From: Chondrosia reniformis
Taxonomy: Eukaryota > Porifera > Demospongiae > Chondrillida > Chondrillidae
Length of the DNA stretch: 64,000 bases
Direction: 5' to 3'
NCBI GenBank assembly: GCA_947172415.1
Contig: OX359199.1
Coordinates: 522,001-586,000, forward strand
Positions 1-11,094 of the stretch are shown one piece after another. How positions within the stretch are numbered: the stretch's first letter is position 1; each line of letters starts with the position of its first letter. The notes beneath the pieces were generated by a model. That model saw nothing but the letters and a program-made list of their open reading frames with translations, did not search any database and was not told where the DNA came from. The translations under genes were made by a program, and so were the position numbers.

Positions 1-149
1 GCATATAATGCTATAGTTTTGTCATGTAAACATATTCTTGAAACAAAGTATACTTTGTCTTATATAATTACGTATAAGAATAATATTAGATTCAGGTGTA
101 GTGAATACGTACCATTATCACGCACAAATATAGTGTAATTGCATTTTTA

Positions 150-740
150 TATATAGTTACAGCCTTCAATGTACATTAAATTCTGGTATACAAAGTTAAT
201 GTATTGTGAGAGATAGGACAAATTATGAGTTCCATCAAAATTTCAAAAACTCATTGAACATGCTTTATGGATGTTTGTGATTACTGACACAAAGTACTAG
301 CTTTATATCTTTCAATTTGATAGAGTTACAGCCCTCAATGTACATTATATATACTCTGGTATATATACAAAGTTAATGTATGGTGATAGATAGGGCAAAT
401 TATGAGTTCCATCAAAATTTCAAAAACTCATTGAACTTACTTTATAGATGTCTGTGATTGCTGACACAAAGTACTAGCTTCATATCTTTCAATTTGATAG
501 AGTTACAGCCCTCAATGTACATTATACTCTGGTAAACAAACTGATGGGGCAAATTATGAGTTCCATCAAAATTTCAAAAACTCATTGAACATGCTTTATG
601 GATCGATGTTTGTGATTACTGACACAAAGTACTAGCTTTATATCTTTCAATTTGATAGAGTTACAGCCCTCAATGTACATTATACTCTGGTATACAAAGT
701 TAATGTATGGTGAGAGATGGGGCAAATTATACAGTACAAG
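150..740. repeat. ~170-bp satellite-like repeat, left part
   Basis: Four degenerate copies of a unit containing GAGTTACAGCCCTCAATGTA, near 156, 323, 500 and 660, so the spacing is about 160-177 bp. Each unit also carries an AACTCATTGAACATGCTTTA-like stretch and a GACACAAAGTACTAGCTT block. No coding signal is seen. Bases 1-150 are AT-rich with nothing recognisable. Confidence 0.85.
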
Positions 741-1790
741 GCTTGCCGGTGCTTAAGCCATAAACTAGATTAAGCACCAGGAGGACTATAGGAGCTGCAA
801 TGTGTCATTTCAAGTCACCTTGATTGCATATTTCAATAGTTTAAGGCTTGCCGGTGCTTAAGCCAAAAAGTGGACTAAGCACCAGGAGGCATATAGGAGC
901 TGTAAGGTGTCATTTCAAGTCACCTTGATTGCATTTTCCAATTGTACAAGGCTTGCTGGTGCTTAAGCCAAAAAGTGGATTAAGCACCAGGAGGCCTATA
1001 GGAGCTGCAAGGTTTCATTTCAAGTCACCTTTATGACATTTTCCAATAGTATCAGGCTTGCCGGTGCTTAAGCCAAAAAGTGGATTTAAGCACCAGGAGG
1101 CATATAGGAGCTACAAGGTGTCATTTTAAATCACCTCAATTACATATTTCAATAGTACAAGGCTTGCTGGTGCTTAAGCCAAAAAGTGGGTTAAGCACCA
1201 TGAAGCCTATAGGAGCTACAAGGTGTCATTTCAAATCACTTCAATTGCATATTTCAATAGTACAAGGCTTGCCGGTGCTTAAACCAAAAAGTGGGTTAAG
1301 CACCAGGAGGCTTTTGAGAGCTTCAAGGTGTAATTCCAAGTCACCTCGATTACATTTTCCAATAGTACCAGGCTTGCCGGTGCTTAAGCCAAATGTGGGT
1401 TAAGCACAGGGAGGCATATAGGAACTACTGGGTGTCATTTCAAGTCACCTATATGACATTTTCCAATAGTATCAGGCTTGCCGGTGCTTAAGTCAAAAAG
1501 TGGATTAAGCACCAGGAAGCCTATAGGAGCTACAAGGTGTCATTTCAAATCACCTCAATTGCATATTTCAATAGTACCAGGCTTGCCGGTGCTTAAACCA
1601 AAAAGTGGGTTAAGCACCAGGAGGCATATAGGAACTACAGGGTGTAATTCCAAGTCACCTCAATTGCATTTTCCAATAGTACCAGGCTTGCCGGTGCTTA
1701 AGCCAAACGTGGGTTAAGCACCAGGAGGCATATAGGAACTACAGGGTGTCATTTCAAGTCACCTCGATTGCATTTTCCAATATATATGAG
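741..1790. repeat. 105-bp tandem satellite with a hairpin in each unit
   Basis: About ten head-to-tail copies. The phrase GCTTGCCGGTGCTT recurs near 741, 846, 951, 1056, 1162, 1267, 1372, 1476, 1581 and 1686, so the period is 104-106 bp. Each unit has GGTGCTTAA followed about 14 bases later by TTAAGCACC, a 9-bp inverted repeat able to form a hairpin. A second small inverted pair, AGGTG...CACCT, lies about 25 bp further on. Because 105 is a multiple of three, open frames persist through the array; I take them as by-products and not as genes. Confidence 0.92.
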
Positions 1791-2235
1791 TTCGTTTAAA
1801 ATTTCAAAAACTCATTGAACATACTTTATAGATGTCTGTGATTGCTGACACAAAATACTAGCTTCATATACGTAATTCAATTTAATAGAGTTACCGCCCT
1901 CAATGTACGTACATTATACTCTGGTATACAAAGTTAATGTATGGTGAGAGATAGGGCAAATTATGAGTTCCATCAAAATGTCAAAACTCATTGAATATGC
2001 TTTATAGATGTCTGTCATTGCTGACACAAAGTACTAGCTTCATATCTTTAAATTTGATAGAGTTACAGCTCTCAATGTACATTATACTCTGGTATACAAA
2101 GTTAATGTATGGTTGAGAGATAGGGCAAATTATAAGTTCAATCAAAATTTCATAAACCCATTGAATATGTTTCATACATGCCTGTAAATACTGACACAAA
2201 GTAATGGCTATATATCTTTCTATTTGATCATGCAT
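1791..2235. repeat. ~170-bp satellite-like repeat, right part
   Basis: The unit seen at 150-740 resumes here (GAGTTAC-CCCTCAATGTAC near 1888 and 2060), so the 105-bp array sits inside an older ~170-bp array. Bases 2236-2353 hold only AT-rich sequence next to the 3' end of the following gene. Confidence 0.8.
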
Positions 2236-2353
2236 ATGTATTATATTGTGATTTCAATCATTTAGCCTAAAGGGTTTCTTCAATATATTAACTATAAACA
2301 CACACACAGATAACATTAATTTTGTTACACAATAATATTCATAGTGTGTCCCT

Positions 2354-4614
2354 TCATTCCTTATTTGGAAGGTCAAATATGATTGGCTTTTGGACTGGTT
2401 TGTACTGCAGGTTGCAAGTAGAGGCATTGATGAAGGTCGTTACTCCATTGGTGCTCATACCATAGGCTGAAGGAAGGGAAAGTAATTAATTATTAATTAT
2501 TAATAATTATTAATTCCATATCATGACAGATTTTAGGTTTTAGTCTTACACATTTGAAGCACTATTGTCAACATAGCATACATACATAGGTACATATACA
2601 TGTATAATGGAACATACGTAGACTAATCCTTGTACTCTTAACTTTTATCATTCAATATACATAATATAATTAAGAGAAAATCTTTAGGTAATATATGGTA
2701 CACGTACATATGTACAGTATAAGCTGGTTAATTAAGATGCTGTGGGAGAACAGGGGAAATCCCCATTAACTGGCTGTCCCATTTATTCAGGTAAGTGCAT
2801 AATTTGTTTTATGTGTATGACTTCAAAACATTGCTAGTGATGCCTCAGTTTGATCGGGAATCCCTATTGACCAAGTTCCAATTAACCAGCTTCTCCTGTA
2901 TTTTAAATTGAGCAACTTTACCTTCATGTATATGCCCAAAGAGATGGTACGTTGGTCTAACTCTCTCCTGAACTTCTCTTAGCAGATCCACACAACCAGC
3001 TCTTAGTCCATTGCGACAGAGATCTCCATGTCCAATGGGCGGTCCGTGAGTGATGAGTATGTCCACTCCCTCAGGGATCTTTACCCACTTCTCATGACAG
3101 GGTTTTCCCCGCTGCAGATTGAACGCCCACCCTCCAAACTCTGGTTGCCTACGTAGACATATGCAAGACAGAAATAGATCAATTTACAAGCTCTGGAATG
3201 TTGTTACATGTTGCATCAAAGTGAGTGAACTCTTCTTAGGTGGCCTAGTGAATACAGTTCCAGAGCTGGATAAAGATATTTCCATGATAATGAAGGATAG
3301 GACTATGAAAGGATATGGTCTAGTGTTCTGTATATCATTGTCACATATAGAAATGAATCTATCCTACATGTATACCAGGCAAGCAAAGATGTATATAAAT
3401 GTGATACAAACAATCACTGGAAAAAATTAAGTCAGACCAAGATAAGAATTCGGTCACTTGGGTTGGTCTACTGTAATATATTCCAGTGCTCTTTTGTATC
3501 ACATCATAGCCTTTGCACAGGCTAGTGAAGTTGACTCCCCATTCGTGCATACCTACATATACTCTCCCAATAATTGTGGCTAGTTTTGAAACTCAGGTAT
3601 TATTACACTTAAAATTGTTCTGCAATTCCATATAATTATAGATGATTATTCTCACCATGGAGACCCATAGATGCGGATCCCATTGATAACAACTTCACTG
3701 TCCTCTAGGTAGGTACAACAGTTGGCATCCAATAGAATCTTGCGGCTCCCCTCAATGTCCGGTTCAGATCGATGTCCAGCATATACAAAGTTGGACCAAA
3801 ACTTCTTAAAGTCAAAATCAAATGTTAGATCATGATTCCCAGCAATGACAACCTGGCAGTACAGGAGGCATTCAAAGGTAAATAGCTTAAAGCAAAGACA
3901 TGTATTATGCAGGCTATAAAGTTACAACTGACTCCAATTAGATGATAAGGGTTTCTTCTAACTGCACCAGACTTATCTTTGAATTGGTTCATCTAAAGTC
4001 TTGTGAGCGAGACACAGTGAAGAAGACCCTCAGGGTCGAAATGTCTGAAGATGAAGAAGATAAACCAACTGCGTCTCTAGACGCTTACAAGACGTAAGAT
4101 GAACCAATTCAAAGATGACCCCTTGAAAGTCTTAATGTCCACAAATAGTCATATTCTAATGTAGTTTGTATAGTTATCTCTTATGTCTACTTTAGAAGCA
4201 AATGCTGAACAAGTCTGAAGCTTACATATAGTGTTATATACAGATATTATTACAATCTTGCAAGCCCCATAAAACCTTATGCTCGTGAGGCAATCCCTTT
4301 AGAAATGACACAAACTCTTCTATCTCTTTCTTCATTCCGATCTGGCTAAAGTCGCCAGCATGAAGCAACACGTCGCCGGGAGGAACTTCCAGATTCTCCG
4401 TTTTGCTGTGCGTATCAGAGACACACACAAAACGAGTGTGTCCTTCTGGTTTGGGCGTGTCCCAAGGGAGGGGCTGCACCACTTTACAGGGCTGCCTCAC
4501 TGAGAGCTTTTCCCAGGCCGCCGTTGGGTTCCTGGATAACTCTTCGGACACTGGAATAGGCTTAAATTCACCGCTCGTCATCACCGTTCCCCTACTGCTT
4601 TCAAAATTACCCAT
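2354..4614 (-). CDS. MPPED: MPPED-like class III metallophosphoesterase (copy a)
   Basis: Four exons on the minus strand: 4276-4614, 3656-3852, 2922-3148 and 2354-2466. They join in frame to 291 aa, close to the 294 aa of vertebrate MPPED2. The metal-site motifs of calcineurin-like phosphoesterases are all visible: D67-x-H69 (CVSDTHS), G87-D88, GNHD at 118-121, TH at 212-213 and GHIH at 250-253. The protein probably hydrolyses phosphodiesters such as cyclic nucleotides with two bound metals; this comes from the family and is not shown here. Vertebrate MPPED2 is reported to carry glycine for the first histidine of GHxH, whereas this gene keeps histidine. The first ATG (4614) opens the frame. 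It is head to head with copy b, and exons 3 and 4 have the same lengths and phases in both genes (227 and 113 nt). Confidence 0.9.
3975..4116. repeat. Foldback element in MPPED-a intron 1
   Basis: The 142-bp segment is bounded by an inverted repeat of about 20 bp: ATCTTTGAATTGGTTCATCT on the left and its complement, AGATGAACCAATTCAAAGAT, on the right. Inside is a GACCC-TCA-GGGTC hairpin followed by GAAA (4025-4041). A related core, without the outer inverted repeat, recurs downstream of the type II 7TM genes (for example near 37231). It is probably a non-autonomous mobile element. Confidence 0.7.
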
Positions 4615-4993
4615 AAAACGTTATGGAATATCTAGAGAAGCGACAAACGAAATACTAAAATGTTTTAGAGGGAAACTAAATCTAAATCTGAAATATTAGA
4701 TATTGCACTGATCTTATAGACTGTAATCACTCAAATATGCAGATACGTGGCTTGCCTATGATTGTTGTAGACTGACGATTCAAAAGACTGAAAGTTCGAC
4801 GAGTGAAATTTTCTTAATAATATCTCTTAAGGATTTATAAATTCTACTCTTTGTTTACGCCTTTTTGTATATTTTTTCTGAATACTTACTGTTCTTGTCT
4901 TTGACAAATGATAGATCACTTAGACGTTCAGTTTGCTAGCTGAACTATGCAAGCAAGGGACTCCCCCGCACGTCCACAGTGACTCGCTATAAA
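4615..4993. promoter_or_regulatory. Shared region between divergent MPPED genes
   Basis: These 379 bp separate the start codons of the two divergently transcribed MPPED genes, so both promoters and 5' UTRs must lie here unless upstream non-coding exons exist. No clear TATA box is identified. The assignment rests on geometry only. Confidence 0.5.
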
Positions 4994-7195
4994 ATGGCTG
5001 TCAAGGTAGGCCGGAAGCTAGCTAAGTTGATGTTTAGCGCCCAACCGCAGATACAGGACGAGCGAGACACAGAGAAGGACAGTTTAGAGGACGAACAAGA
5101 GTGGCTGGACGATTCTGAATGTTTATGTCTGTTGAACAGTCCGACAGAGGCTTGTAGGAGGCTCTGTGAAGTGTGTCCGAGCAAAATGAAGTCTAGAAAG
5201 GTGGTCCCTGTTGACCCTAACAGTCCTAAGCCTGCCGGTCACTTGAGGATGGTATGTATCTCGGACACACACAGCGAAACGAGGTGGCTCAATGTGCCAG
5301 ATGGAGATGTATTGATACACGCGGGCGATTTCACATACGACGGGTCTCTAAGAGAATTGTTGAAATTTGTGGAATTTTTAAAGACTTTGCCTCACAAGCA
5401 CAAGGTTTGCGCGCTGTTTAGCACGTACCTGTATAGACTAAGATACTTATATTTCCAAACCTACTTAGAATTAGGCTCAATGTAGAGTGGTTGCTATGCT
5501 TATTGAGTGACTATTTTCTCTGTTGTTAAAAATTGCCACTTGTTCTGAGAGGTGACACATTCCCTTCAGATGGCGATTACCGTAATTCGGGAAATTTTCG
5601 TTGTTAAAATATTTTCGTGGTTGGCTCAAACCACGAAAATTTATCACACGAAATATATTTAACAACGAATAATACAATATCGTGGTAACCCCCAGACCAC
5701 GAAAATATTTTCCCACGAAAATTTCCCGAACTACGGTATATCTTATTGGAGAACAAAAATATCTAATTAGGTTCATAAAAATATTCAATCAATAGCAGCA
5801 ACACCAAGGCACCAGCTACAGTTCAAACGTAACTTGGCAACACTAGCAAAATAAACGAGATGTCGCATTATAACTTACCTATACAGGCAACACTACACTG
5901 CTTAATACTAGGCCGTAAGATGTATTACTGTATAGTCTATACTCAATGTTGGGCAAGCTACATCGGATATCAATCCTTTCTTAGGAGATGCCAGTTTAAG
6001 ACCTATAGAGTACAGGTATGCTGTCCTGGATTCGGTTCCTCAGCTTCTTTTGTGTTTTTCCCTCTACAGGATGTTTGAGACTGATTATAATTACTTGTGG
6101 TTTGTTTATCACTTTGGTTGTTAATGTATGCTGCTACATATAGCCACACAATGTAGCTCTTATATATGTGTGTCTGCAGGTTGTCATTGGAGGCAATCAT
6201 GATCTACCGCTGGACCCAGAAGTGTGGGAGAGGGGATCCTTTCTTCCCAAGCGACCACAGAATCCAAAGATGGACTATGAGAAGGCTAAAATGAAGCTAT
6301 CTGAACAGTGTACATATTTACATGATTCTGAGATAGTCATTGAGGGCTACAAGATATATGGTGCCCCCTGGTAGGTACCCATTTATATAGTAATATCTTA
6401 TATAGTTTGAATGCAATAGTAACTGTATAAATGTATGATCTTAAATACTTAGCTAATGTATGCCATATGGACTGTAAATAAATATATAAATAAATAGTTA
6501 AAGGTACATTCTTAACGACAACTGATACATTCATATATAATCATTAATACCTTCAGTACATGCAAACATTTTTGAGTTTGTTTTATCCGATTTCTTTAGG
6601 CAGCCAATTCATGCCGAATGGGCCTTTACACTTCCAAGGGGAAAACCCTTGAAGGAAAAATGGCAGCTCATCCCCTCAGATACTGATATCCTGGTTACCC
6701 ATGGCCCTCCCCTTGGGTACCTGGATAAGGCCAAGAGAGGTCAAAGGGCTGGCTGCATGGACCTTCTCTACGAAGTGAAGCACCGAGTAAAACCATCGTA
6801 CCACATTTTTGGACATATACATGAGAGTAGGTGGTACCATGCGCATACTGCCACTACCACAATGTTGTGCAATTCAGCAGAATGTGCATACTGTGGAGTC
6901 TATTTATAATGAAACAATGGCAGAACATTTCTTATTTTGAGAATTATGTAATTGTTCTAAGAGGTGGGGTAATGCAGAGACAGAAAAATGGCCTCCTTCT
7001 ATGAAGTTGTATCACTTCCTGTATCATTAGATGCTAATAACTTCCTGTATCAGTAGATGCTAATCACTTCCTGTTCTTTTAGGTTATGGTGTTGTTGAAG
7101 ACGGTACTACTCTGTTTGTCAACGCTTCCATTTGTAATCAGAATTACGATGCAGTTAATTCTCCAATAGTTATTGACTTACCTATGATTGTATAA
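4994..7195 (+). CDS. MPPED: MPPED-like class III metallophosphoesterase (copy b)
   Basis: Four exons: 4994-5404, 6180-6370, 6600-6826 and 7083-7195, joining to 313 aa. The start is the ATG at 4994; an upstream in-frame GTG is not used. The N-terminus (residues 1-70) is acidic, Cys-containing and unlike copy a. The catalytic core follows: D91-x-H93, G111-D112, GNHD at 142-145, THGPP and GHIH. The end (HIHESYGVVEDGTTLFVNAS) is typical of MPPED proteins. Intron phases equal those of copy a; exon 2 is two codons shorter. An AATAAA polyadenylation signal lies at 7210-7215. The pair is best read as an inverted duplication followed by divergence of the N-terminus. It acts probably as a cytosolic metal-dependent phosphodiesterase, by family. 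Confidence 0.9.
5578..5738. mobile_element. MITE-like element in MPPED-b intron 1
   Basis: The left end reads TACCGTAATTCGGGAAATTT. The right end (5712-5738) is its complement with one mismatch, giving terminal inverted repeats of about 24 bp with TA at both edges. Nested inside are further inverted pairs (CGTTGTTAAA...TTTAACAACG, and CGTGGTT...AACCACG), so the whole element folds on itself. No coding capacity. A larger relative with the same TACCGTA start lies at 25611-25956. Confidence 0.8.
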
Positions 7196-7445
7196 TTGTT
7201 TTATTTATAAATAAATGTTTATGCATCATGTTCAATTTTAATTTATTAGATTATTATTTTCTACATGACTAGTAGCCATGCATTTTGTTATTTAAAAAAT
7301 ATGTAAATATGTTAAAGAGTATGTTTTATATATCATTCACATTATCACAATCGACATACACGAATGATGATATGCATTGTGTTGAAATGTCATGCACAGC
7401 TAGACTTGTTTCAATTGTTAAATAAATGAACTGTTTGTGTATCTT
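7196..7445. other. Convergent intergenic spacer
   Basis: These 250 bp separate the stop codons of MPPED-b (plus strand) and PSMB3 (minus strand). The stretch is AT-rich and carries AATAAA-type signals, as expected for two 3' UTRs. No other feature is seen. Confidence 0.6.
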
Positions 7446-10400
7446 TTAATCCATTCTAGCTTTCAGTATTCGTTTAGTAACTTTGTCCTTTTCTCTACAA
7501 CAGACAACAAAATTCAATAATGTTATACTGAATATTGAAACAACACATTAAATAATTCATTTTGTTCTCACTTATAACATCAAATGCACTGAAGTGAGGC
7601 ATACAACTGTCAAAATATTAATATGACTGAGATGTTGGGAGGATGTGATAATAAAAACGACACAACACAGGCTTGTACAAGCGTGCCTCTGTCAAATAAT
7701 CTGATTTAGGTACAAGTCAGTACTATGAAAGAGTACTGACTAATCGTTGCAAACAACAGTTTATAGATAAATGGCACCTTTAGACCTAAATCATCTAAAA
7801 CCTTGGAACATGTTTCCAGATTATACACAAGTGGTACAATTTCATAAGAATTTAGATTTTCACCAGTAGGAGCTTAGAGTCACTGATGAGAGGTGTGTCC
7901 GTGGGACTTACATGAGGTAGACCACGCCTCCCCAGCCACTGAGTGCATCTCTATCCACAGCATTCAAGAGAGCCTGAGATATCGTCTCAAACAGGTCATC
8001 TGGTGGCTACACAGAAGAGGACAGTGAAGAGAGGCAATACCAACACCAGCCTAGTGGAAATTAACTTTATAGATATACTGTATATATAGACACTACCATA
8101 TTAGGTAGCTACGTATGTAAACGTCTGTAAATTTTATCAATTTATTTAAGTGCCAATAATTGGTACCGGACGATAATTAGCAGTTTTACGGTAATTAGTT
8201 TGTGTAGCAACACTTTAATTTGGTTTAAACAAGTAAATGGAATATACTATTACATCAATCAAGGTACTAAATTACATATGAATAACCTCACATACCATTT
8301 CTTATATACTACATCTACTTTAGAGTAAAGGCCTATATAGAGCTTTGGATGAGGATACAAGAGTTTTCTCCTTCTACTTCTCTTCTTCTCCCCTCAGCCA
8401 TATATAAGCATGTCCAATGAGGTATTAGATAATTATAACTCCATTTTGTCTATTAAAATGACCATTAGCTGTTGACATACCATGTCTGGTCTCCATAGCG
8501 ACTCACACATGCCATACATCTGCTCGGAGCAGGTTCCACTGACAACAAAATCCTCTGCCTCCATTGGACAGCCAATCAGGTCCATGGCAGCAATGTAGGG
8601 CTGGAAGGTCTTGGAGTCCAGACCCGCTACCACAGGTTCCACAAAATATGGAGCAAACCTACAAAATGATTGAGGACATACGTAGAACTGTCTGACCAAA
8701 TATGTACATTGCAGCATCTGCATTACAAAATCCTAGCTCCCTAAAGATAATTCCTTATTATAGAGGTTTTATTATATTCATTTTAATGTACAAATTATGC
8801 ACTTTTTCACTAATATTATATTGTAGCTGAGATAATACCAAAATTAACATTTCTAACATGTATATAAATATATAATTACTGTCATAGAAGAGACTTTAAT
8901 TGAGTGGAATTACACTTATTTTTGTATTATTTGTAAGATTGCTAAATTTTTGATAACTTTACAGAAGCAAAAGAATACAGCAAGTAGCATTAAAGCTTTA
9001 CTACAAAACCACTTTCATAACAATATCTATAAATACTGGACAAGTGTGTATATCCTTGGGTTGCTTAGGAATATCAGTTATTTACAGTATACATCCACTA
9101 TAGATGAAGTGATGGGGTTTATTTGTCACGATCATGATGATATATGAAGTTTATTGAGCAACAGCAACATTAAATCTTTGGAATAGAACGTTTCAACCCG
9201 TAGGTCATCATCAGCAATATGATGAACCCTACGGGTTGAAACGTTCTATTCCAAAGATTTAATGTTGCTGTTGCTCAATAAACTTCATATATCATCCACT
9301 ATAGATAGACGTAGGTCCAGTGATCCACAATTGTACCTTCTCTCGTATAATAAACTGGATATCATGTTCATACAGGTTTGAGGTTTAATCTTCCTGTTCT
9401 CCCTCAACTGGTACAAGTCCAGTCTGAACTTTAGTAAATTTGACCTGAAGAAAGATGACAGAAGTGACAAACTTTGAGCAATTAGAGTGTATGTGTGTGC
9501 CAAAGTTCAGCAAGTGAAAAATCAACTAAATTACTAACAAGTAGAATAACCCAGTGGAGCAGAAGAAGAAAGAAAAGAAAAGACTCCTGCATCCTCATCC
9601 AAAGCTCTCTCCAGATTTAGTTCCCTATAGGCTATTTTACAGAGTGGGTATAGCATGTAGGAAAATGGTGTATTAAATTTTTCATGAATGAATAATTTGA
9701 GTTAAAAATACGTGGGCTTTAGCTCCCTGTGCTCGAATTACTTGTTGGGTTGTTGTTGGGCTTATTTATATTTGTAATCCTATAATGATTCTTCACAAAT
9801 TATAAAGAACGATAGAAAAGCTTAGTTACTTTAAGCTATGAATGTGTGAGGCATGCCTTCCTAATAATTAAGATTTACATGAAACACACTTAATAAGATT
9901 TAGGAAAGTTACTCTTTGAAGTTACTCTTTGAAGTAGCAGCTCTTTCCCTTAGCCTCATATTGATGCTCACCACATCAGTAGGTAAATGGTGTTTTAGAT
10001 CATTCCTAGAGCTTAGTAGTGCATGATTGAGGAACCATGGTTCCACGGCTAGTACCTTTACATCACAATCTCAGGAACAAACTTCACATATTTATAAAGT
10101 AATTATATACGTACATGTAATACCTATGTACTAACAGATGTACTAATAAAGCAATTCACATATCGGATGTCTGTATTCAAATTAAAAATATCTTTCTTCA
10201 ATTTAAAAACTAAAAGTTCACCTTCTTTCTTAAAATGAAACTGATTTACTTATCTTCCCACATCATGCAAGTCAGTTTTATTTTTCATTTCAAATTTTAA
10301 ATCAAAATGCAGTAAACACTTACACTGTCAGCACATCTGTAGCCAATCCAGGGAGGCCAATGTAGAGATGGTCATTCATTTCAAACACCTTTTGAAAGTT

Positions 10401-11094
10401 GGTGGATACTGTTTGTGCTTGAACTCCAAATCTCCTGTCTGCTGCTATGGCAACGCAATCCTTTCCTTTCATGGCTATAATAGCCGCCCCATTGTACTCC
10501 ATTATAGACTATATACATGATACATTATATTATAGACTATATACATGATACATTATATTATAGACTATATACATGATACATTATATTATAGACTATATAC
10601 ATGATACATTATATTATAGACTATATACATAGTACATTATATTATAGACTATATACATGGTACATTATAGCATAGACTATATACATAGTACATTATATTA
10701 TAGACTATATACATGGTACATTATATTATAGACTATATACATGGTACATTATATTATAGACTATATACATGATACATTATATTATAGACTATATACATGG
10801 TACATTATATTATAGACTATATATATGGTACATTATATTATAGACTATATACATAGTACACAATATTATAGATACATAGTTAGTACCTACATAGTATATT
10901 ACATGAATGCATCATGAAATTTTCATAAAATGGTACGTTTCAAATCCTTTCTCATGCACTACATCAGTACCTACTATCTATACATATACATTACCACTAG
11001 TCTACACCGCATATATGTCTATCTATGTCTACAGGTTGTTGGAATTGCTACTGTAGATCAGTCACGGCACATTTCTAAAGCTAGAACTCACCAT
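7446..11094 (-). CDS. PSMB3: Proteasome subunit beta type-3
   Basis: Six coding exons on the minus strand: 11092-11094 (ATG only), 10324-10508, 9337-9444, 8481-8658, 7912-8006 and 7446-7494. They join without a frame break to 205 aa, the length of human PSMB3. The start reads [17 protein letters not shown] and the end LKARMD, both family hallmarks, and [18 protein letters not shown] in exon 4 is diagnostic. Beta3 is a structural, catalytically inactive subunit of the 20S core; no processed N-terminal threonine is expected or seen. The ATG-only exon is inferred from ATG|GTGAGT at 11094-11089 and the acceptor AG|TCTATAATG at 10510-10508, which restores the conserved Met-Ser-Ile. The alternative is translation from the ATG at 10502, giving 202 aa. 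The gene is divergent from the RhoGAP gene. Confidence 0.93.
8320..8398 (-). repeat. Dispersed repeat family R1, partial copy
   Basis: Contains AGAGCTTTGGATGAGGATAC and TCTTCTTCTCC in the orientation opposite to the copies at 9541 and 57857. It lies in an intron of PSMB3. It shows the middle part only. Confidence 0.6.
9136..9296. repeat. Near-perfect foldback palindrome in a PSMB3 intron
   Basis: Two arms of about 75 bp are almost exact complements. The left arm begins GATGATATATGAAGTTTATT and the right arm ends with its complement, with a short central loop near 9208-9222. The whole segment would form one long hairpin if transcribed. On the minus strand the left arm contains CTGATGA (9214-9208), a short pairing segment and GAAAC (9194-9190), which resembles part of a hammerhead ribozyme core. 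It lies in the intron between PSMB3 exons 3 and 4. Confidence 0.85.
9541..9690 (+). repeat. Dispersed repeat family R1, copy
   Basis: Shares CCCAGTGGAGCAGAAGAA, CATCCTCATCCAAAGCTCTC, TTAGTTCCCTATAGGC and CATAGCATGTAGGAAAATGG-type blocks with copies at 15957-16188 (inverted) and 57857-58052. It is intronic in PSMB3 and non-coding. Confidence 0.75.
10503..10880. repeat. 28-bp minisatellite containing a splice-acceptor copy
   Basis: About 13.5 copies of a 28-bp unit containing TATAGACTATATACATG (period checked at 10503, 10531 and 10559), with a few C/T and A/G variants. On the minus strand each unit reads ...TATAG TCTATAATG..., the same sequence as the PSMB3 acceptor and exon start at 10510-10500. 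The array therefore consists of tandem copies of the 3' splice site region. Confidence 0.93.

Noticed and set aside
1080..1717. Two plus-strand open frames of 107 and 79 codons with repeated LPVLKPKSGLSTR-type text
   Set aside because: They lie wholly in the 105-bp satellite; a period divisible by three keeps any stop-free unit open. The first has no ATG at its start.
5123..5320. Minus-strand frames across MPPED-b exon 1
   Set aside because: Antisense shadows of a clear coding exon.
9190..9214. Functional hammerhead ribozyme
   Set aside because: CTGATGA and GAAAC are present, but the stem III closing base is wrong and I cannot draw stem I; kept only as a finding of resemblance.
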